This document shows, in pieces, positions 19,652-29,048 of a stretch of 64,000 bases of DNA. The position numbers and the translations under genes are program-made. The stretch is from Chitinasiproducens palmae (lineage in GTDB: Bacteria > Pseudomonadota > Gammaproteobacteria > Burkholderiales > Burkholderiaceae): positions 1-64,000 of the forward strand of contig NZ_FNLO01000003.1 in NCBI RefSeq assembly GCF_900095735.1, written 5' to 3'. A model generated the notes under the pieces. That model was not told the DNA's origin. It made no database searches and saw only the letters and a list, made by a program, of their open reading frames with translations. Position 1 is the stretch's first letter. Each line of letters starts with the position of its first letter.

Positions 19652-20110
19652 TCACCCTGCCCGCGGGTCGTAGTCAGGCTCGACCAGCAGCGTCAGACCG
19701 TCGATGCCGGCAATGCGATAGCGCCCGGCGCGCGGCTCGCCGCTGAGCAGCCGTACGTCCCACTCGGTGCCGCGATACCGGGCACGTGCCGCACGTCCGT
19801 TCCAGACAGCGACCTGCACCGGCTGGCCGCGATCCAGGTCGAAGGTATCGGCAGCCCCACTCGCCCGCGCCTGCGCCGGCATGCGGCCGCGCCGCCGGCG
19901 CCAGGCAGTCAGCAAGCCGACACCGGCCAGCGTCACGAGCGCCGCGGCGAAGACTTGCGCCGACGGGCCGGCGCCGGACAGCGCGGCAAGCATGGCCGCG
20001 CCGGCGCCCAGCGCGAGCATCAGAAGATAGAACGTGCCACTGAGCAGCTCGGCGATGATCAGGACGCCCGCGGCGACCGCCCAGCCGATCCAGTGAGGCA
20101 CAGTGGGCAT
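19652..20110 (-). CDS. NfeD-like short membrane protein
   Basis: The 152-residue protein has two or three N-terminal hydrophobic segments (about residues 5-65, WIGWAVAAGVLIIAELLSG) and a C-terminal OB-fold domain (RGQPVQVAVWNGRAARARYR). This is the short NfeD type that partners with a stomatin-like SPFH protein, encoded immediately downstream. The ATG at 20110 sits just after the ppsA terminator, so this pair probably has its own promoter or depends on read-through. Confidence 0.88.
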   Translation of the reverse strand: MPTVPHWIGWAVAAGVLIIAELLSGTFYLLMLALGAGAAMLAALSGAGPSAQVFAAALVTLAGVGLLTAWRRRRGRMPAQARASGAADTFDLDRGQPVQVAVWNGRAARARYRGTEWDVRLLSGEPRAGRYRIAGIDGLTLLVEPDYDPRAG

Positions 20111-20126
20111 TGGAATCCTCCATGTC

Positions 20127-20159
20127 CGAAAAAACAAAAACCCGGCCTATGGCCGGGTT
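20127..20159 (-). terminator. Intrinsic terminator of ppsA
   Basis: On the minus strand AACCCGGCC pairs perfectly with GGCCGGGTT around a 3-nt loop (20139-20159). It is followed by TTTTTGTTTTTT (about 20129-20140), a textbook rho-independent terminator. It lies between the ppsA stop at 20314 and the NfeD start at 20110. Confidence 0.9.
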
Positions 20160-20313
20160 GCTGATCCTGCGGTTCCGCTCGGCGCGGCGCACCGCCCTTC
20201 CCTGTCGGGCGGCGGCTGCACCGGGAGACGGACTGCGGCTGCGCCGCAGCAACGAAGCAGGCGAAGCGCAGGGATCGGCGCGCGGACGCGACCGGCCCCT
20301 CAGCTTACCTTGC

Positions 20314-22704
20314 TTACAGTTGCTTTGCGAGCGCTTGCCAGGTATCGATCACCGTGTCCGGATTAAGCGAGACCGAGGCGATGCCTTCCTTCGCCAGCCA
20401 GACCGCGAAATCCGGATGGTCGGACGGCCCCTGGCCGCAGATGCCAACGTACTTGCCCTTCGACAGGCAGGCGTCGATCGCACGCTTCAGCATGAAGCGC
20501 ACGGCCGGGTCGCGCTCGTCGAAATCGCGCGCCAGCAGTTCCATGCCAGAGTCGCGATCCAGACCCAGCGTAAGCTGCGTCAGGTCGTTCGAACCGATCG
20601 AGAAACCGTCGAAGAATTCAAGGAATTCGTCGGCAAGGATCGCGTTCGACGGCACTTCGCACATCATGATCAGACGCAGGCCGTTCTCGCCGCGACGCAG
20701 ACCGTATTTTTCGAGCAGCCCGACGACCAGCTCGGCCTGCTTGATGGTGCGCACGAACGGCACCATGATCTCGACGTTGGTCAGGCCCATCTCGTCGCGC
20801 ACATGCTTCAGCGCGCGGCACTCCATCTCGAAGGCTTCGGCGAACTCTTCCGAGATGTAGCGGGTCGCGCCACGGAAACCCAGCATCGGGTTCTCTTCTT
20901 CCGGCTCGTAGCGGGTGCCGCCGATCAGCTTGCGGTACTCGTTGGACTTGAAGTCCGACAGGCGCACGATCACCGGCTTCGGATAGAACGCCGCGCCGAT
21001 CGTCGCAATGCCCTCGGCCAGCTTGTCGACGTAGAACTGACGCGGCGACGCGTGACCACGCGCCACGCTCTCGACCGCCTTCTTCAGGTCAGCGTCGACG
21101 TTTGGATAGTCGAGGATGGCCTTCGGATGGACGCCGATGTTGTTGTTGATGATGAATTCGAGACGGGCCAGGCCGACACCGGCGTTCGGCAGTTGGCTGA
21201 AATCGAACGCCAGTTGCGGGTTGCCGACGTTCATCATCACCTTCAGCGGCAGCGTCGGCAGTTCACCGCGCTGGACCTCGCTGACTTCGGTTTCCAACAG
21301 CCCGTCGTAAATGCGGCCCTCGTCGCCTTCCGCGCACGACACGGTGACCAGCGCGCCGTCCTTCAGCACGTCGGTCGCGTCGCCGCAGCCCACTACCGCC
21401 GGCACGCCGAGTTCGCGCGCGATGATGGCGGCGTGGCAGGTACGGCCGCCGCGGTTCGTGACGATCGCCGAGGCGCGCTTCATCACCGGTTCCCAGTTCG
21501 GGTCGGTCATGTCGGCCACCAGGACGTCGCCCGGTTGCACGCGATCCATCTCGCTGGCATCGCGCACCACGCGCACGGAACCGCCGCCGATCTTCTGGCC
21601 GATCGCGCGCCCGGTGGTCAACACGGTGGATGCGCCCTTGAGCTTGTAGCGATGCTCGACCTTGCCGGCCGACTGGCTCTTCACCGTCTCGGGCCGCGCC
21701 TGAAGGATGTAGAGCTTGCCGTCGCGGCCGTCCTTGCCCCACTCGATGTCCATCGGACGCTGGTAGTGCTTCTCGATGATGACGGCGAACTTGGCCAGTT
21801 CGATCACGTCGGCATCGTCCAGCGAGTAGCGGTTGCGCTGCTCGGGACCGACGTCGACGGTCTTCACGCGGCCTTCCTCGCCGGGACCGGTGAATTCCAT
21901 CTTGATCAGCTTGGAGCCCAGCGAGCGGCGGATGATCGGCAGCTTGCCGTCGGCCAGCGTCTTCTTGAAGACGTAGAACTCGTCCGGATTCACCGCGCCC
22001 TGCACCACGGTCTCGCCGAGGCCGTAGCTCGAGGTGATGAACACCGCGTCGCGGAAACCCGACTCGGTATCCAGCGTGAACATCACGCCGGCGGCGCCGA
22101 CGTCGGAGCGAACCATGCGCTGGATGCCGGCCGACAGCGCCACTTCGACATGCTCGAAGCCCTTGTGCACGCGGTAGGAGATCGCGCGGTCGTTGTAGAG
22201 CGACGCGAACACGTGCTTGATCGTCTCGAGCACGCCGTCGATGCCGACCACGTTCAGATACGTTTCCTGCTGGCCGGCGAACGACGCGTCCGGGAGATCC
22301 TCGGCGGTCGCCGACGAACGCACCGCGAACGACAGGCCGGTCTCGGATGCCGCTTCCAGCTTCGCGAAATGCTCGCGAATCTCCGTCTCCAGACGCGGTT
22401 GCAGCGGCGCGTCGACGATCCATTGGCGAATTTCACCGCCAGCGGCGACCAGCGCCTTCACGTCGTCGGTGTCGAGGCCCTTCAGACGCGCGGCGATGCG
22501 CTCGGTCAGGTCGTTGTGTTGCAGGAATTCGCGGAAAGCCAGCGCGGTGGTCGCGAAACCGCCCGGTACCCGCACGCCGGCGTCGGCGAGCTGGCTGATC
22601 ATTTCGCCCAGCGAGGCGTTCTTGCCGCCGACCGAGTCGACGTCGCCCATGCGGAGCTGTTCGAACGGGACGACGTAGGCGCCGTCGAAATTCGATTGAG
22701 TCAT
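20314..22704 (-). CDS. ppsA: Phosphoenolpyruvate synthase
   Basis: PpsA makes PEP from pyruvate and ATP, for gluconeogenesis. The 796-residue protein has the N-terminal ATP-grasp domain ([13 protein letters not shown] and [20 protein letters not shown]). The phosphohistidine domain has the catalytic histidine in [15 protein letters not shown]. The TIM-barrel domain has GFRGATRYI and the final [12 protein letters not shown] with the catalytic cysteine. ATG at 22704 ([14 protein letters not shown]) was chosen over an open frame reaching 22950. It diverges from ppsR, its regulator. Confidence 0.97.
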   Translation of the reverse strand: MTQSNFDGAYVVPFEQLRMGDVDSVGGKNASLGEMISQLADAGVRVPGGFATTALAFREFLQHNDLTERIAARLKGLDTDDVKALVAAGGEIRQWIVDAPLQPRLETEIREHFAKLEAASETGLSFAVRSSATAEDLPDASFAGQQETYLNVVGIDGVLETIKHVFASLYNDRAISYRVHKGFEHVEVALSAGIQRMVRSDVGAAGVMFTLDTESGFRDAVFITSSYGLGETVVQGAVNPDEFYVFKKTLADGKLPIIRRSLGSKLIKMEFTGPGEEGRVKTVDVGPEQRNRYSLDDADVIELAKFAVIIEKHYQRPMDIEWGKDGRDGKLYILQARPETVKSQSAGKVEHRYKLKGASTVLTTGRAIGQKIGGGSVRVVRDASEMDRVQPGDVLVADMTDPNWEPVMKRASAIVTNRGGRTCHAAIIARELGVPAVVGCGDATDVLKDGALVTVSCAEGDEGRIYDGLLETEVSEVQRGELPTLPLKVMMNVGNPQLAFDFSQLPNAGVGLARLEFIINNNIGVHPKAILDYPNVDADLKKAVESVARGHASPRQFYVDKLAEGIATIGAAFYPKPVIVRLSDFKSNEYRKLIGGTRYEPEEENPMLGFRGATRYISEEFAEAFEMECRALKHVRDEMGLTNVEIMVPFVRTIKQAELVVGLLEKYGLRRGENGLRLIMMCEVPSNAILADEFLEFFDGFSIGSNDLTQLTLGLDRDSGMELLARDFDERDPAVRFMLKRAIDACLSKGKYVGICGQGPSDHPDFAVWLAKEGIASVSLNPDTVIDTWQALAKQL

Positions 22705-22922
22705 CACAAAAGTCCCAAAGGTAAGAAAATCCTCGCTCCGGGTGGGCGTCGTGCCGCGCCGACCGCGTCGCCTGTCGGGCGCCTGCGGCACATCGGGCAT
22801 GCGGCACGGGCATGGGGCACCGGGCAAGCCGGCTTCGCGCTGCCACGAAGCCGCCGGCAAGTCCTCGCCATGCCGCCAGCGGGCCGGGCGTCCTAGCGGC
22901 GCCGGCAGCCACCCATCCTTGG

Positions 22923-22972
22923 AGCTGTTGGGTAAGCCATCGCGCCGCAACGCAATTGCTTACCCAACAGCT
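22923..22972. repeat. Perfect 15-bp inverted repeat between ppsA and ppsR
   Basis: AGCTGTTGGGTAAGC (22923-22937) and GCTTACCCAACAGCT (22958-22972) are exact inverse copies with a 20-bp spacer, in the 337-bp divergent region. The arm centres are 35 bp apart. The right arm lies between the -35 and -10 boxes proposed for ppsR. This looks like a double operator for an unknown regulator, though a long RNA hairpin is also possible. There is no T-tract, so it is not a typical terminator. Confidence 0.75.
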
Positions 22973-22984
22973 TGTCGCTATTCT
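22956..22984 (+). promoter_or_regulatory. Probable sigma-70 promoter of ppsR
   Basis: TTGCTT (22956-22961) and TATTCT (22979-22984) are separated by 17 bp, giving a start near 22991 and a leader of about 50 nt before the ppsR ATG at 23042. The right arm of the 15-bp inverted repeat falls largely within the spacer, so a bound protein would block this promoter. Confidence 0.5.
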
Positions 22985-23041
22985 ACCGTGCAGAACTACC
23001 CCTTGGGTGCGCGCTCCGCCGCACTGCTCCGACAGACCATT

Positions 23042-23857
23042 ATGCCCCCTACCGTCTTCGTCGTCTCCGACGGCACCGGGATCACCGCGGAAACCTTCGC
23101 GCACTCGATCCTGTCGCAGTTCAATATGAAGTTCAAGCTGCTGCGGGTGCCGTTCGTCGATTCGCCGGACAAGGCTTACGAGGCGGCGCAACGCATCAAT
23201 GCGGCGGGCGAGACGCAGGGCAGCCGCCCGATCGTGTTCACGACGCTGGTCGACAGCGTCTCGAATTCGATCGTCAAGGGCGCCAACGCGCTGGTGCTGG
23301 ACATGTTCCAGACCTTCGTCGAGCCGCTCGAGATCGAGCTCAACATCAAGTCCAGCCACGAGATCGGGCGCGGTCACAAGGACGCCGACAGCGACGAATA
23401 TCGCGGCCGGATCGCCGCGATCAACTATTCGCTGGAGCATGACGACGGTCAGTCGAACCGCAATCTGGCCGACGCCGACGTGATCCTGGTCGGCGTGTCG
23501 CGCAGCGGCAAGACGCCGACCAGCCTCTATCTGGCCATGCAATATGGCGTGAAAGCGGCCAATTACCCGCTGATTCCCGACGATTTCGAGCGCGGCAAGC
23601 TGCCGAGCGGGCTGGCGCCCTTTCGGGACAAGCTTTTCGGCCTGTCGATCGATCCCCAGCGGCTGTCCCAGATCCGCAACGAACGGCGGCCGGGCAGCAA
23701 GTACGCGGCGATCGAGAACTGCCGCTACGAGGTCAACGAGGCCGAGCAGATGATGCGGCGCAACGGCATCAAGTGGCTGTCCTCGACACACAAGTCGATC
23801 GAGGAAATCGCGACCACCGTGCTGCAGGAAATCAAGATCGAGCGGGCCACCTATTGA
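23042..23857 (+). CDS. ppsR: PEP synthase regulatory kinase/pyrophosphorylase PpsR
   Basis: This 271-residue DUF299-family bifunctional enzyme inactivates PpsA by ADP-dependent threonine phosphorylation and reactivates it by Pi-dependent dephosphorylation. It begins [20 protein letters not shown] and contains the nucleotide-binding loop [18 protein letters not shown] at 23042 marks the start of conservation. It faces ppsA, and its TGA overlaps the TTG start of the next gene. Confidence 0.97.
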   Translation: MPPTVFVVSDGTGITAETFAHSILSQFNMKFKLLRVPFVDSPDKAYEAAQRINAAGETQGSRPIVFTTLVDSVSNSIVKGANALVLDMFQTFVEPLEIELNIKSSHEIGRGHKDADSDEYRGRIAAINYSLEHDDGQSNRNLADADVILVGVSRSGKTPTSLYLAMQYGVKAANYPLIPDDFERGKLPSGLAPFRDKLFGLSIDPQRLSQIRNERRPGSKYAAIENCRYEVNEAEQMMRRNGIKWLSSTHKSIEEIATTVLQEIKIERATY

Positions 23858-24822
23858 GCACCGCAGCGTCGGGCGGGCCTGCCGACATCGCCGGTTTTGA
23901 CGCGCCGGCCTCGCCGTCGGTGCTGATCGGCACTGCGTCGTGGAGCGACCGTTCGCTGATCGCGAGCAAACGCTTCTACCCGGCCGGCGTGAACTCGCCG
24001 GAGGCCCGGCTGCGCTACTACGCGTCGCAATTCCCGCTGGTCGAGATCGACACCAGCTATTACGCGCTGCCGACTGTCGCGAGCGCGACGCAGTGGGCAG
24101 CGCGCACGCCCCCTGGCTTCACGTTCAACATCAAGGCGTTCCGCCTGTTCACCGGTCACCGTACCCAGTCCGCCGTGCTGCCGAAGGCGATTCGCGAAAA
24201 GCTGCCGGCGCAGTCCGACTGGGTGTACAAGCTGATGCCGGTGACGGCCCGGGAGGCGCTGTGGGAAGCGTTCCGGGAAGCACTTGCGCCGCTGACCGCG
24301 GCCGACAAGCTGGGCGCCGTGCACTTCCAGTTCGCGCCGACGGTAGTGCGCAGCGACCGGGCCCTCGCCCATCTCGATCACGTGGCGGCCCGACTGCCGG
24401 GCCTGACGATCGCCGTGGAGTTTCGCCACGCCTCTTGGTTCGCGACCGCGCAGGCACGTGCCGACACGCTCGACTTTCTCGCCGAACGCGGCTTCGTCAA
24501 CGTCGTGGTCGACAGCCCGCAGGGATTTCAGAACAGCGTGCCGAGCGTCTGGGAGGCAACCTCGCCCGAGCTGGCGCTGGTGCGCCTGCACGGCCGCAAC
24601 ACCAGCACATGGAATCTGCGCGGCGCAACCAGCGCGTCGCAACGCTTCAATTACGACTACAGCGACGAGGAGCTGGCCGTGATGGCCGAGCGGGTCGCAC
24701 AGCTGGCGGCGCGGGCCAAGCGCACGCATGTCGTGTTCAACAACAACTGGGAAGACCAGGGACAACGCAACGCGAAGACATTGAAGGGCCTCCTTGGCGG
24801 CGACGTAATCCGCTGGGCATGA
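23854..24822 (+). CDS. DUF72 (YecE-like) protein
   Basis: This 322-residue TIM-barrel-like protein of the DUF72 family has no settled biochemical role. Family marks are [54 protein letters not shown] and FNNNWEDQG. The most likely start is TTG at 23854, overlapping the ppsR stop as TTGA, which suggests translational coupling. A longer ATG frame from 23773 lies entirely within ppsR. Confidence 0.9.
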   Translation: MSTAASGGPADIAGFDAPASPSVLIGTASWSDRSLIASKRFYPAGVNSPEARLRYYASQFPLVEIDTSYYALPTVASATQWAARTPPGFTFNIKAFRLFTGHRTQSAVLPKAIREKLPAQSDWVYKLMPVTAREALWEAFREALAPLTAADKLGAVHFQFAPTVVRSDRALAHLDHVAARLPGLTIAVEFRHASWFATAQARADTLDFLAERGFVNVVVDSPQGFQNSVPSVWEATSPELALVRLHGRNTSTWNLRGATSASQRFNYDYSDEELAVMAERVAQLAARAKRTHVVFNNNWEDQGQRNAKTLKGLLGGDVIRWA

Positions 24823-24985
24823 GCGACTGCGCTCGCGCGGCGATAGTGGCGGCTGCCCTGTGTGTTAGGCGTAGACGACTCGGCCGCGCTTGCGGACGGC
24901 CTGTCATCGATGCGTTTCTCCACAAGTCGCGCCGCTCCGATTGAAGGAGGACCGCCGTCAACGTCGCCAGGCCGGGAGCGCGCCC

Positions 24986-25336
24986 CTAGGCGTGCTGCAA
25001 GATGTTGACGAGCTTCCCGAACGGATCCCTGACGTAGAACCGCAGCACGCCCCAAGGCTCACTGGCCGGGCCGTACTCGACCGGGAGGCCGGCGCTTCGT
25101 ACGCGACGGAGTGCCTCTACGACATCGTCCACCTCGATCGACAAGTCCGGCACCGGCGTGCCCGAGCCGCCGTGATTCGCAAAACTGATCTGCGCGGGCG
25201 TCACGCTGCCGGCAGCGTAGGTGCGGATCCAGCCATGATCCATGACGAGGTCCAAGCCTAGTATGCCTCGATAGAAGGCGTCCGCTTTCGCGGCATCCGC
25301 AGCGGCCACATTGGCGATGATTCTCTTCACGATCAT
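24986..25336 (-). CDS. VOC-family (glyoxalase-like) protein
   Basis: The 116-residue protein has the paired beta-alpha-beta-beta-beta modules of the vicinal oxygen chelate fold. It begins VKRIIANVAAADAAKADAFY and ends FYVRDPFGKLVNILQHA. Members include glyoxalases, dioxygenases and antibiotic-binding proteins. The metal ligands are not complete enough by eye to assign a reaction. It is convergent with the DUF72 gene and belongs to a small accessory patch not expected in the core gene order. Confidence 0.82.
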   Translation of the reverse strand: MIVKRIIANVAAADAAKADAFYRGILGLDLVMDHGWIRTYAAGSVTPAQISFANHGGSGTPVPDLSIEVDDVVEALRRVRSAGLPVEYGPASEPWGVLRFYVRDPFGKLVNILQHA

Positions 25337-25652
25337 GTCAGCGCGTCCTGAAAATAGGCTGTCCAGGCGGATCTTATTGCATCCGCGCCTAGGTGATCAC
25401 AAACGCGCGTTACCGTCTCGTTACCGTCTGACCCTGTCGCGGTCCGAAAGCAGCCATCCAGGTCTCGATCGAAGGCGTGGCAGGCAAATCGGTGCGGCGG
25501 CCGACTTGCAAAGCACCACGCTGGCACAGCACGGCCGATGCTGCGGCCGATGCTGCGTGTCGGGTCGCCGGCCCGGCCGCGCGTTGCCGCTTTGGTCAAT
25601 GGCACTGCGCTCCGCCTCGCCGCCGGGGCCGGCGGTCGAGCAGTGGCCGGCG
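25337..25652. other. Gap between VOC gene and tautomerase gene
   Basis: This 316-bp region lies between two minus-strand genes. It contains no coding sequence that I can support and no obvious hairpin with a T-tract. The open frames here overlap neighbouring genes and look like chance frames. Confidence 0.5.
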
Positions 25653-26087
25653 CTACTGGGGCCGGCACCGGCACTGCGATGGCTCTTGCCCGAACGACGT
25701 CGCATCTGCCGTCGAGGCCGCGCGGTCGGCCTGGGTGCGACCGTCGTAGCCCCAGTCCGTGCCCGGCACTTCCATGACCACGACGTAAGTGGCCAGCGGC
25801 AGATCCACGAAATATCGACGTAGCAACGTGGTCGCGGCCGCGACGAAAGCGCGTTTCTGTGCCGGCGTATTGGTACCGGCCGTGACGCGGACCTCGAGAT
25901 GTGCCGCGCTTTGCGGCTCGCTCGCGCCGACGGTCCAAACACCGGCATGCGCGGTTTCGATCAGCACCGAAGTGAGTTCGTATCGCTTGCCGAGCAGGTC
26001 GGCGATCGACTGTGTCAATGCCTCGGCGACAAGGCGTCGGGTTTGCACGCTCGGTTCGTGCTGCAGCGTCAGTCTGGCGAAAGGCAT
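25653..26087 (-). CDS. Tautomerase-family protein
   Basis: This 144-residue 4-oxalocrotonate tautomerase-like protein begins MPFARLTL, with the N-terminal proline that serves as catalytic base once methionine is removed. The sequence EALTQSIADLLGKRYELTSVLIE is typical of the fold. Substrate is unknown. It is divergent from a LysR regulator, with the two starts 92 bp apart, so it is probably that regulator's target. Confidence 0.8.
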   Translation of the reverse strand: MPFARLTLQHEPSVQTRRLVAEALTQSIADLLGKRYELTSVLIETAHAGVWTVGASEPQSAAHLEVRVTAGTNTPAQKRAFVAAATTLLRRYFVDLPLATYVVVMEVPGTDWGYDGRTQADRAASTADATSFGQEPSQCRCRPQ

Positions 26088-26122
26088 CGTAGTGCTCCGA
26101 GAGAGGGAACGCCGATGTTATT

Positions 26123-26179
26123 TGAGAAAAACGAAGGTATGCTGCGGTTATGCTGCCCTGCAGTATTGAGTTTTTCTCA
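26123..26179. promoter_or_regulatory. Inverted repeat in the tautomerase/LysR divergent region
   Basis: TGAGAAAAAC (26123-26132) and GTTTTTCTCA (26170-26179) form a perfect 10-bp inverted repeat with a 37-bp spacer. The right arm touches the LysR start codon. TATGCTGC also occurs twice inside the spacer. In divergent LysR pairs such sites usually bind the LysR protein. That assignment is by analogy. Confidence 0.5.
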
Positions 26180-27027
26180 TGCTTCCCGACATCCCATCTC
26201 CGCTGTTGCGCAGCTTCGTTGCGGTGATCGACTGCGGATCGCTTGCCGCTGCAGCGCGGCGCATCGCGCGTAGCGAGTCCGCGGTGAGCCTGCAGATCTC
26301 CCGCCTGGAAGGCATCCTGCAACGGCCTCTGTTCGACCGCGACGGCCGCGGGCTCAAGCTCAACCACGATGGTAGCCTGCTGCTGGTGCACGCGCGCGCC
26401 ATCCTCGCGCGCATCGATGCCGCCCGCGCGGAGTTTGGCGCCGATACGGAGGCGCCGGTGGTTCGGCTTGGCGTCGTGCAGGACTTCGTGCACGCCGTGT
26501 TGCGACCGACGCTCGAGGACATACGGCGCGGCGCACCGGACGCCACGTTTGCAGTCGTCATCGGCAGCACGGCGGAATTGTTGCAGGCGATCAGCGAAGA
26601 CCGGATCGACCTCGCGCTGTGCGCTGGCGAGCCGTTCGCCGGGCGGGTGGTCAAGCGGCTCCCGATGGCCTGGTTCGGTGTTCCGGCACTGGCCGCGGCC
26701 GACGTGGTTCCCCTGCTCAGCATCGCGCCGCCCTGCCCGTTCCTGCGTGCGGCGCAGGCATCGCTCGATGCCGCGGGACGGCCCTGGCGGGTGGCACTCA
26801 CCACGCCGAGCCTTGACGGACTGCGCGCCGCGGTCGAGGCGGGCCTCGGGATCGCGTGCCGCACTGAACCGGGCCTGGGCCTGACACCCTTGGCGGAGAC
26901 GGGCCTGCCGCCGTTGCCGGACATCGCGTATTCGATCGTGGAACGCGGCGCATCGAAGGGCGCACCCGGCCTTGCCGCGCAGCGCATGGCGGCACATCTG
27001 GAAGCGCTCGACGCGCACCCCGGCTGA
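26179..27027 (+). CDS. LysR-family transcriptional regulator
   Basis: The 282-residue protein has the N-terminal winged helix (LLRSFVAVIDCGSLAAAARR and SESAVSLQISRLEGILQRPL) and a C-terminal periplasmic-binding-like effector domain (from about residue 90). Effector unknown. The ATG at 26179 is the first start and fits the family. Its divergent tautomerase neighbour is the likely target, and it may also act on the VOC gene downstream. Confidence 0.92.
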   Translation: MLPDIPSPLLRSFVAVIDCGSLAAAARRIARSESAVSLQISRLEGILQRPLFDRDGRGLKLNHDGSLLLVHARAILARIDAARAEFGADTEAPVVRLGVVQDFVHAVLRPTLEDIRRGAPDATFAVVIGSTAELLQAISEDRIDLALCAGEPFAGRVVKRLPMAWFGVPALAAADVVPLLSIAPPCPFLRAAQASLDAAGRPWRVALTTPSLDGLRAAVEAGLGIACRTEPGLGLTPLAETGLPPLPDIAYSIVERGASKGAPGLAAQRMAAHLEALDAHPG

Positions 27028-27239
27028 GCCCCGACCGGCGGCGTACGAGAAGCCTTGCGTGCAAACGACAAGACCCCGCGACCGTCGAACCGCGAGCGAT
27101 TCGACAGGCACGCGACGTTGTCCGACTACCGCACGGTCGATGCGGCTGAGCGGATACGATCGAGCGCTGGCGCTCGGCGAGCCAATCTGCCGACAGCAAC
27201 GAAGCGGACCGACAAGACATAAGGGACAAGCGAGAACGT

Positions 27240-27761
27240 ATGGAAACGCGAGACATGCCTCACCACGACACGACATTCGGCAAGGCTGTTCCCGTGCTTG
27301 CCTCGCTCGACATGCCACGCACGCTTGCGTTCTACCGCGACGTGCTCGGCTTTCAGACCCACTCGTTCGAGGACGCTTCATATGGCATCGCGACGCGCGG
27401 TGCAGTCGAGATCCACTTCTGGCGGTGCGGCGATCGCGTCATCGCGGAGAACACGTCGTGCTACATCCACGTCGCTGACATCGAGTCACTGCACGCCGAG
27501 CTGACAACGACTGTCGCCGATTTGCTGCCGGTGCGACGCACCCCCTGGGGGATGGCCGAGCTCTATGTGCACGACCCGGATGGCAACCTGATCAAGTTCG
27601 GGCAGGCGTTCGATGCAAACGACTCGCCAGCCACGCCAGCCGCTTCGTCGACCTGGAGCAAGCGATCGCCCAACGGGTCACGGCCGCGCCGCGCTTGCGC
27701 GGGACGGAACTCGGAGAGCGCGTCAGTGCCGCGCCCGGCAGCATCGCCGACGCGCGTCTAA
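27240..27761 (+). CDS. Bleomycin-resistance/VOC-family protein
   Basis: The conserved part (about residues 16-123) runs from VPVLASLDMPRTLAFYRDVL to LYVHDPDGNLIKFGQAF, the layout of bleomycin-binding and related VOC proteins. Function is probably ligand binding or minor metabolism. Resistance is not implied. After residue 123 the frame continues for about 50 low-complexity residues (Ser/Arg/Pro), so the total of 173 is longer than usual (about 120-130). The start could be 27240 or the second methionine at 27255. Confidence 0.82.
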   Translation: METRDMPHHDTTFGKAVPVLASLDMPRTLAFYRDVLGFQTHSFEDASYGIATRGAVEIHFWRCGDRVIAENTSCYIHVADIESLHAELTTTVADLLPVRRTPWGMAELYVHDPDGNLIKFGQAFDANDSPATPAASSTWSKRSPNGSRPRRACAGRNSESASVPRPAASPTRV

Positions 27762-27833
27762 CGCGCGAGCGTCATGTCGCACGGTATCGGCACCGGTCAC
27801 GGTCGCCGCGTCGACACCGCAGCCGCGCACGTC

Positions 27834-27960
27834 GCCCGAATGCCCGGATGCCCGAATGCCCGAATGCCCCAACGCCTGCACGTCTGGCCGCGTGCGGCCG
27901 CCGCTCACCTTATGCGCTGGTCCCGTATGCGCTGGCCCCGTATGCGCTGACCGTATGCGC
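27834..27960. repeat. Short tandem repeats between VOC gene and spoU-type gene
   Basis: Five 8-bp units related to GCCCGAAT lie at 27834-27873. A second array at about 27909-27960 repeats CGTATGCGCTG with 13-15 bp spacing, four times. They fill much of the 227-bp gap between convergent genes. No gene is visible here. Confidence 0.7.
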
Positions 27961-27988
27961 CCCTCTCGCCCGCGCCCGCCGTGCGCCG

Positions 27989-28942
27989 CTAGCGCGCCGC
28001 GGTGATTCGTTGGCGTCGCTGCTCGAACAGGCATACCGCCGCCGCGGCTGCGACGTTCAGCGATTCGACGCCGTCGGTCTGCGGAATGAAGAGGTTCAGC
28101 GATGCCTTGTCGCGCCAGAACGGCGACACGCCGGCGCCCTCGTTGCCGAAGATCCAGGCCAGCGGCGGCCGCAGGTCGACTTCATGGAGCGGCTTCGACG
28201 ACTGCAGTGTGGTCACCGTAATCGCGGCGCCGGCCAAGCCGGCCACGATCGCCTCGGGCGTGGTTTCGACCAACTCGGTCAGCGCGAAATGCGCGCCCAT
28301 GCCGGCGCGCAGCACCTTGCTCGACCACGGATACGCGCAACCCGGCGTCAGCAACACTCTACGGACGCCCGCCGCAGCCGCGGTGCGCAATATCGCGCCG
28401 ACGTTGCCGGCATCCTGGACCGCGTCGAGCACCACGACGTCGCCGATCGGCCCGGCTGTCAGCGGCCCGGCTGTCAGCGGCCCGGCTGTCAGCGGCCCGG
28501 CTGTCAGCGGCCCGGTTGTTAGCGGCCCGGCTGTCAGCGGCCCGGTTGTTAGCGGACTCGCAGTCAACGGTCCGTCTGCCAGCGGTCCCTGAGCCGCCGG
28601 CACCGGCACGATGGCGACGAGTGCCGTCGCTTCGCTGGCCGCGCTGATCTGCGCGAACAGCGACGGTTCGAAAGCAGTGATCTGCGCCCCGGCAGCGCGC
28701 CCGCGCGCAAGCAGTGCCGCTACCTCTCCGTCCGGCGGCACGGCAGACGACACCGCCCACTCGCCGGGGGCCCATTGCGCGTCCAGCAGTGCGCGTATCA
28801 GATGCGGCCCCTCCAGCCACGCGATGGCTTCGCTACGCTGCCGGCGCGTCGACTGCGCCAGCGCACGCAGCCGCTTGAAGAGCGGATTGGCTCGCGAAGT
28901 AACGACAGACTCGACGGGAGGACGCGCGGAAGAGGTAGGCAT
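27989..28942 (-). CDS. TrmH/SpoU-family RNA 2'-O-methyltransferase
   Basis: This 317-residue SPOUT methyltransferase has an N-terminal substrate-binding domain (about 1-115; VTSRANPLFKRLRALAQS) and a C-terminal knotted SAM domain (about 167-310). The latter has VVVLDAVQDAGNVGAILRTA, WIFGNEGAGVS, and IPQTDGVESLNVAAAAAVCL, the three SpoU motifs. It probably modifies rRNA or tRNA, target unknown. The linker (about residues 121-165) is a run of nine five-residue units, mostly GPLTA, from a 15-bp tandem repeat. It follows rnhB on the same strand. Confidence 0.92.
   Translation of the reverse strand: MPTSSARPPVESVVTSRANPLFKRLRALAQSTRRQRSEAIAWLEGPHLIRALLDAQWAPGEWAVSSAVPPDGEVAALLARGRAAGAQITAFEPSLFAQISAASEATALVAIVPVPAAQGPLADGPLTASPLTTGPLTAGPLTTGPLTAGPLTAGPLTAGPLTAGPIGDVVVLDAVQDAGNVGAILRTAAAAGVRRVLLTPGCAYPWSSKVLRAGMGAHFALTELVETTPEAIVAGLAGAAITVTTLQSSKPLHEVDLRPPLAWIFGNEGAGVSPFWRDKASLNLFIPQTDGVESLNVAAAAAVCLFEQRRQRITAAR
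28448..28582. repeat. In-frame 15-bp tandem repeat inside the SpoU methyltransferase gene
   Basis: Nine 15-bp units based on CGGCCCGGCTGTCAG are present. The first four are identical, three others alternate with a GTTGTTAG variant, and the last two have diverged. Each encodes one GPLTA-type unit on the minus strand, so changes in copy number keep the frame. The array sits in the linker between the two domains. Confidence 0.93.
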
Positions 28943-29048
28943 TGGCTCGGATGAACGGTTTGCGGCGGCTTACAGCGCCGAACAACGCTTCATGCCGCTT
29001 CAGGGTAACGCGCCGGGCGGTGCCAGCCCGCAGGTGGCGGCGCGTCGT

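Noticed and set aside
20110-22896. Long open frame on the plus strand opposite ppsA
   Set aside because: It is antisense to an intact, well-conserved ppsA. In DNA with GC-rich third positions such frames stay open by codon bias. The translation has no recognisable domain.
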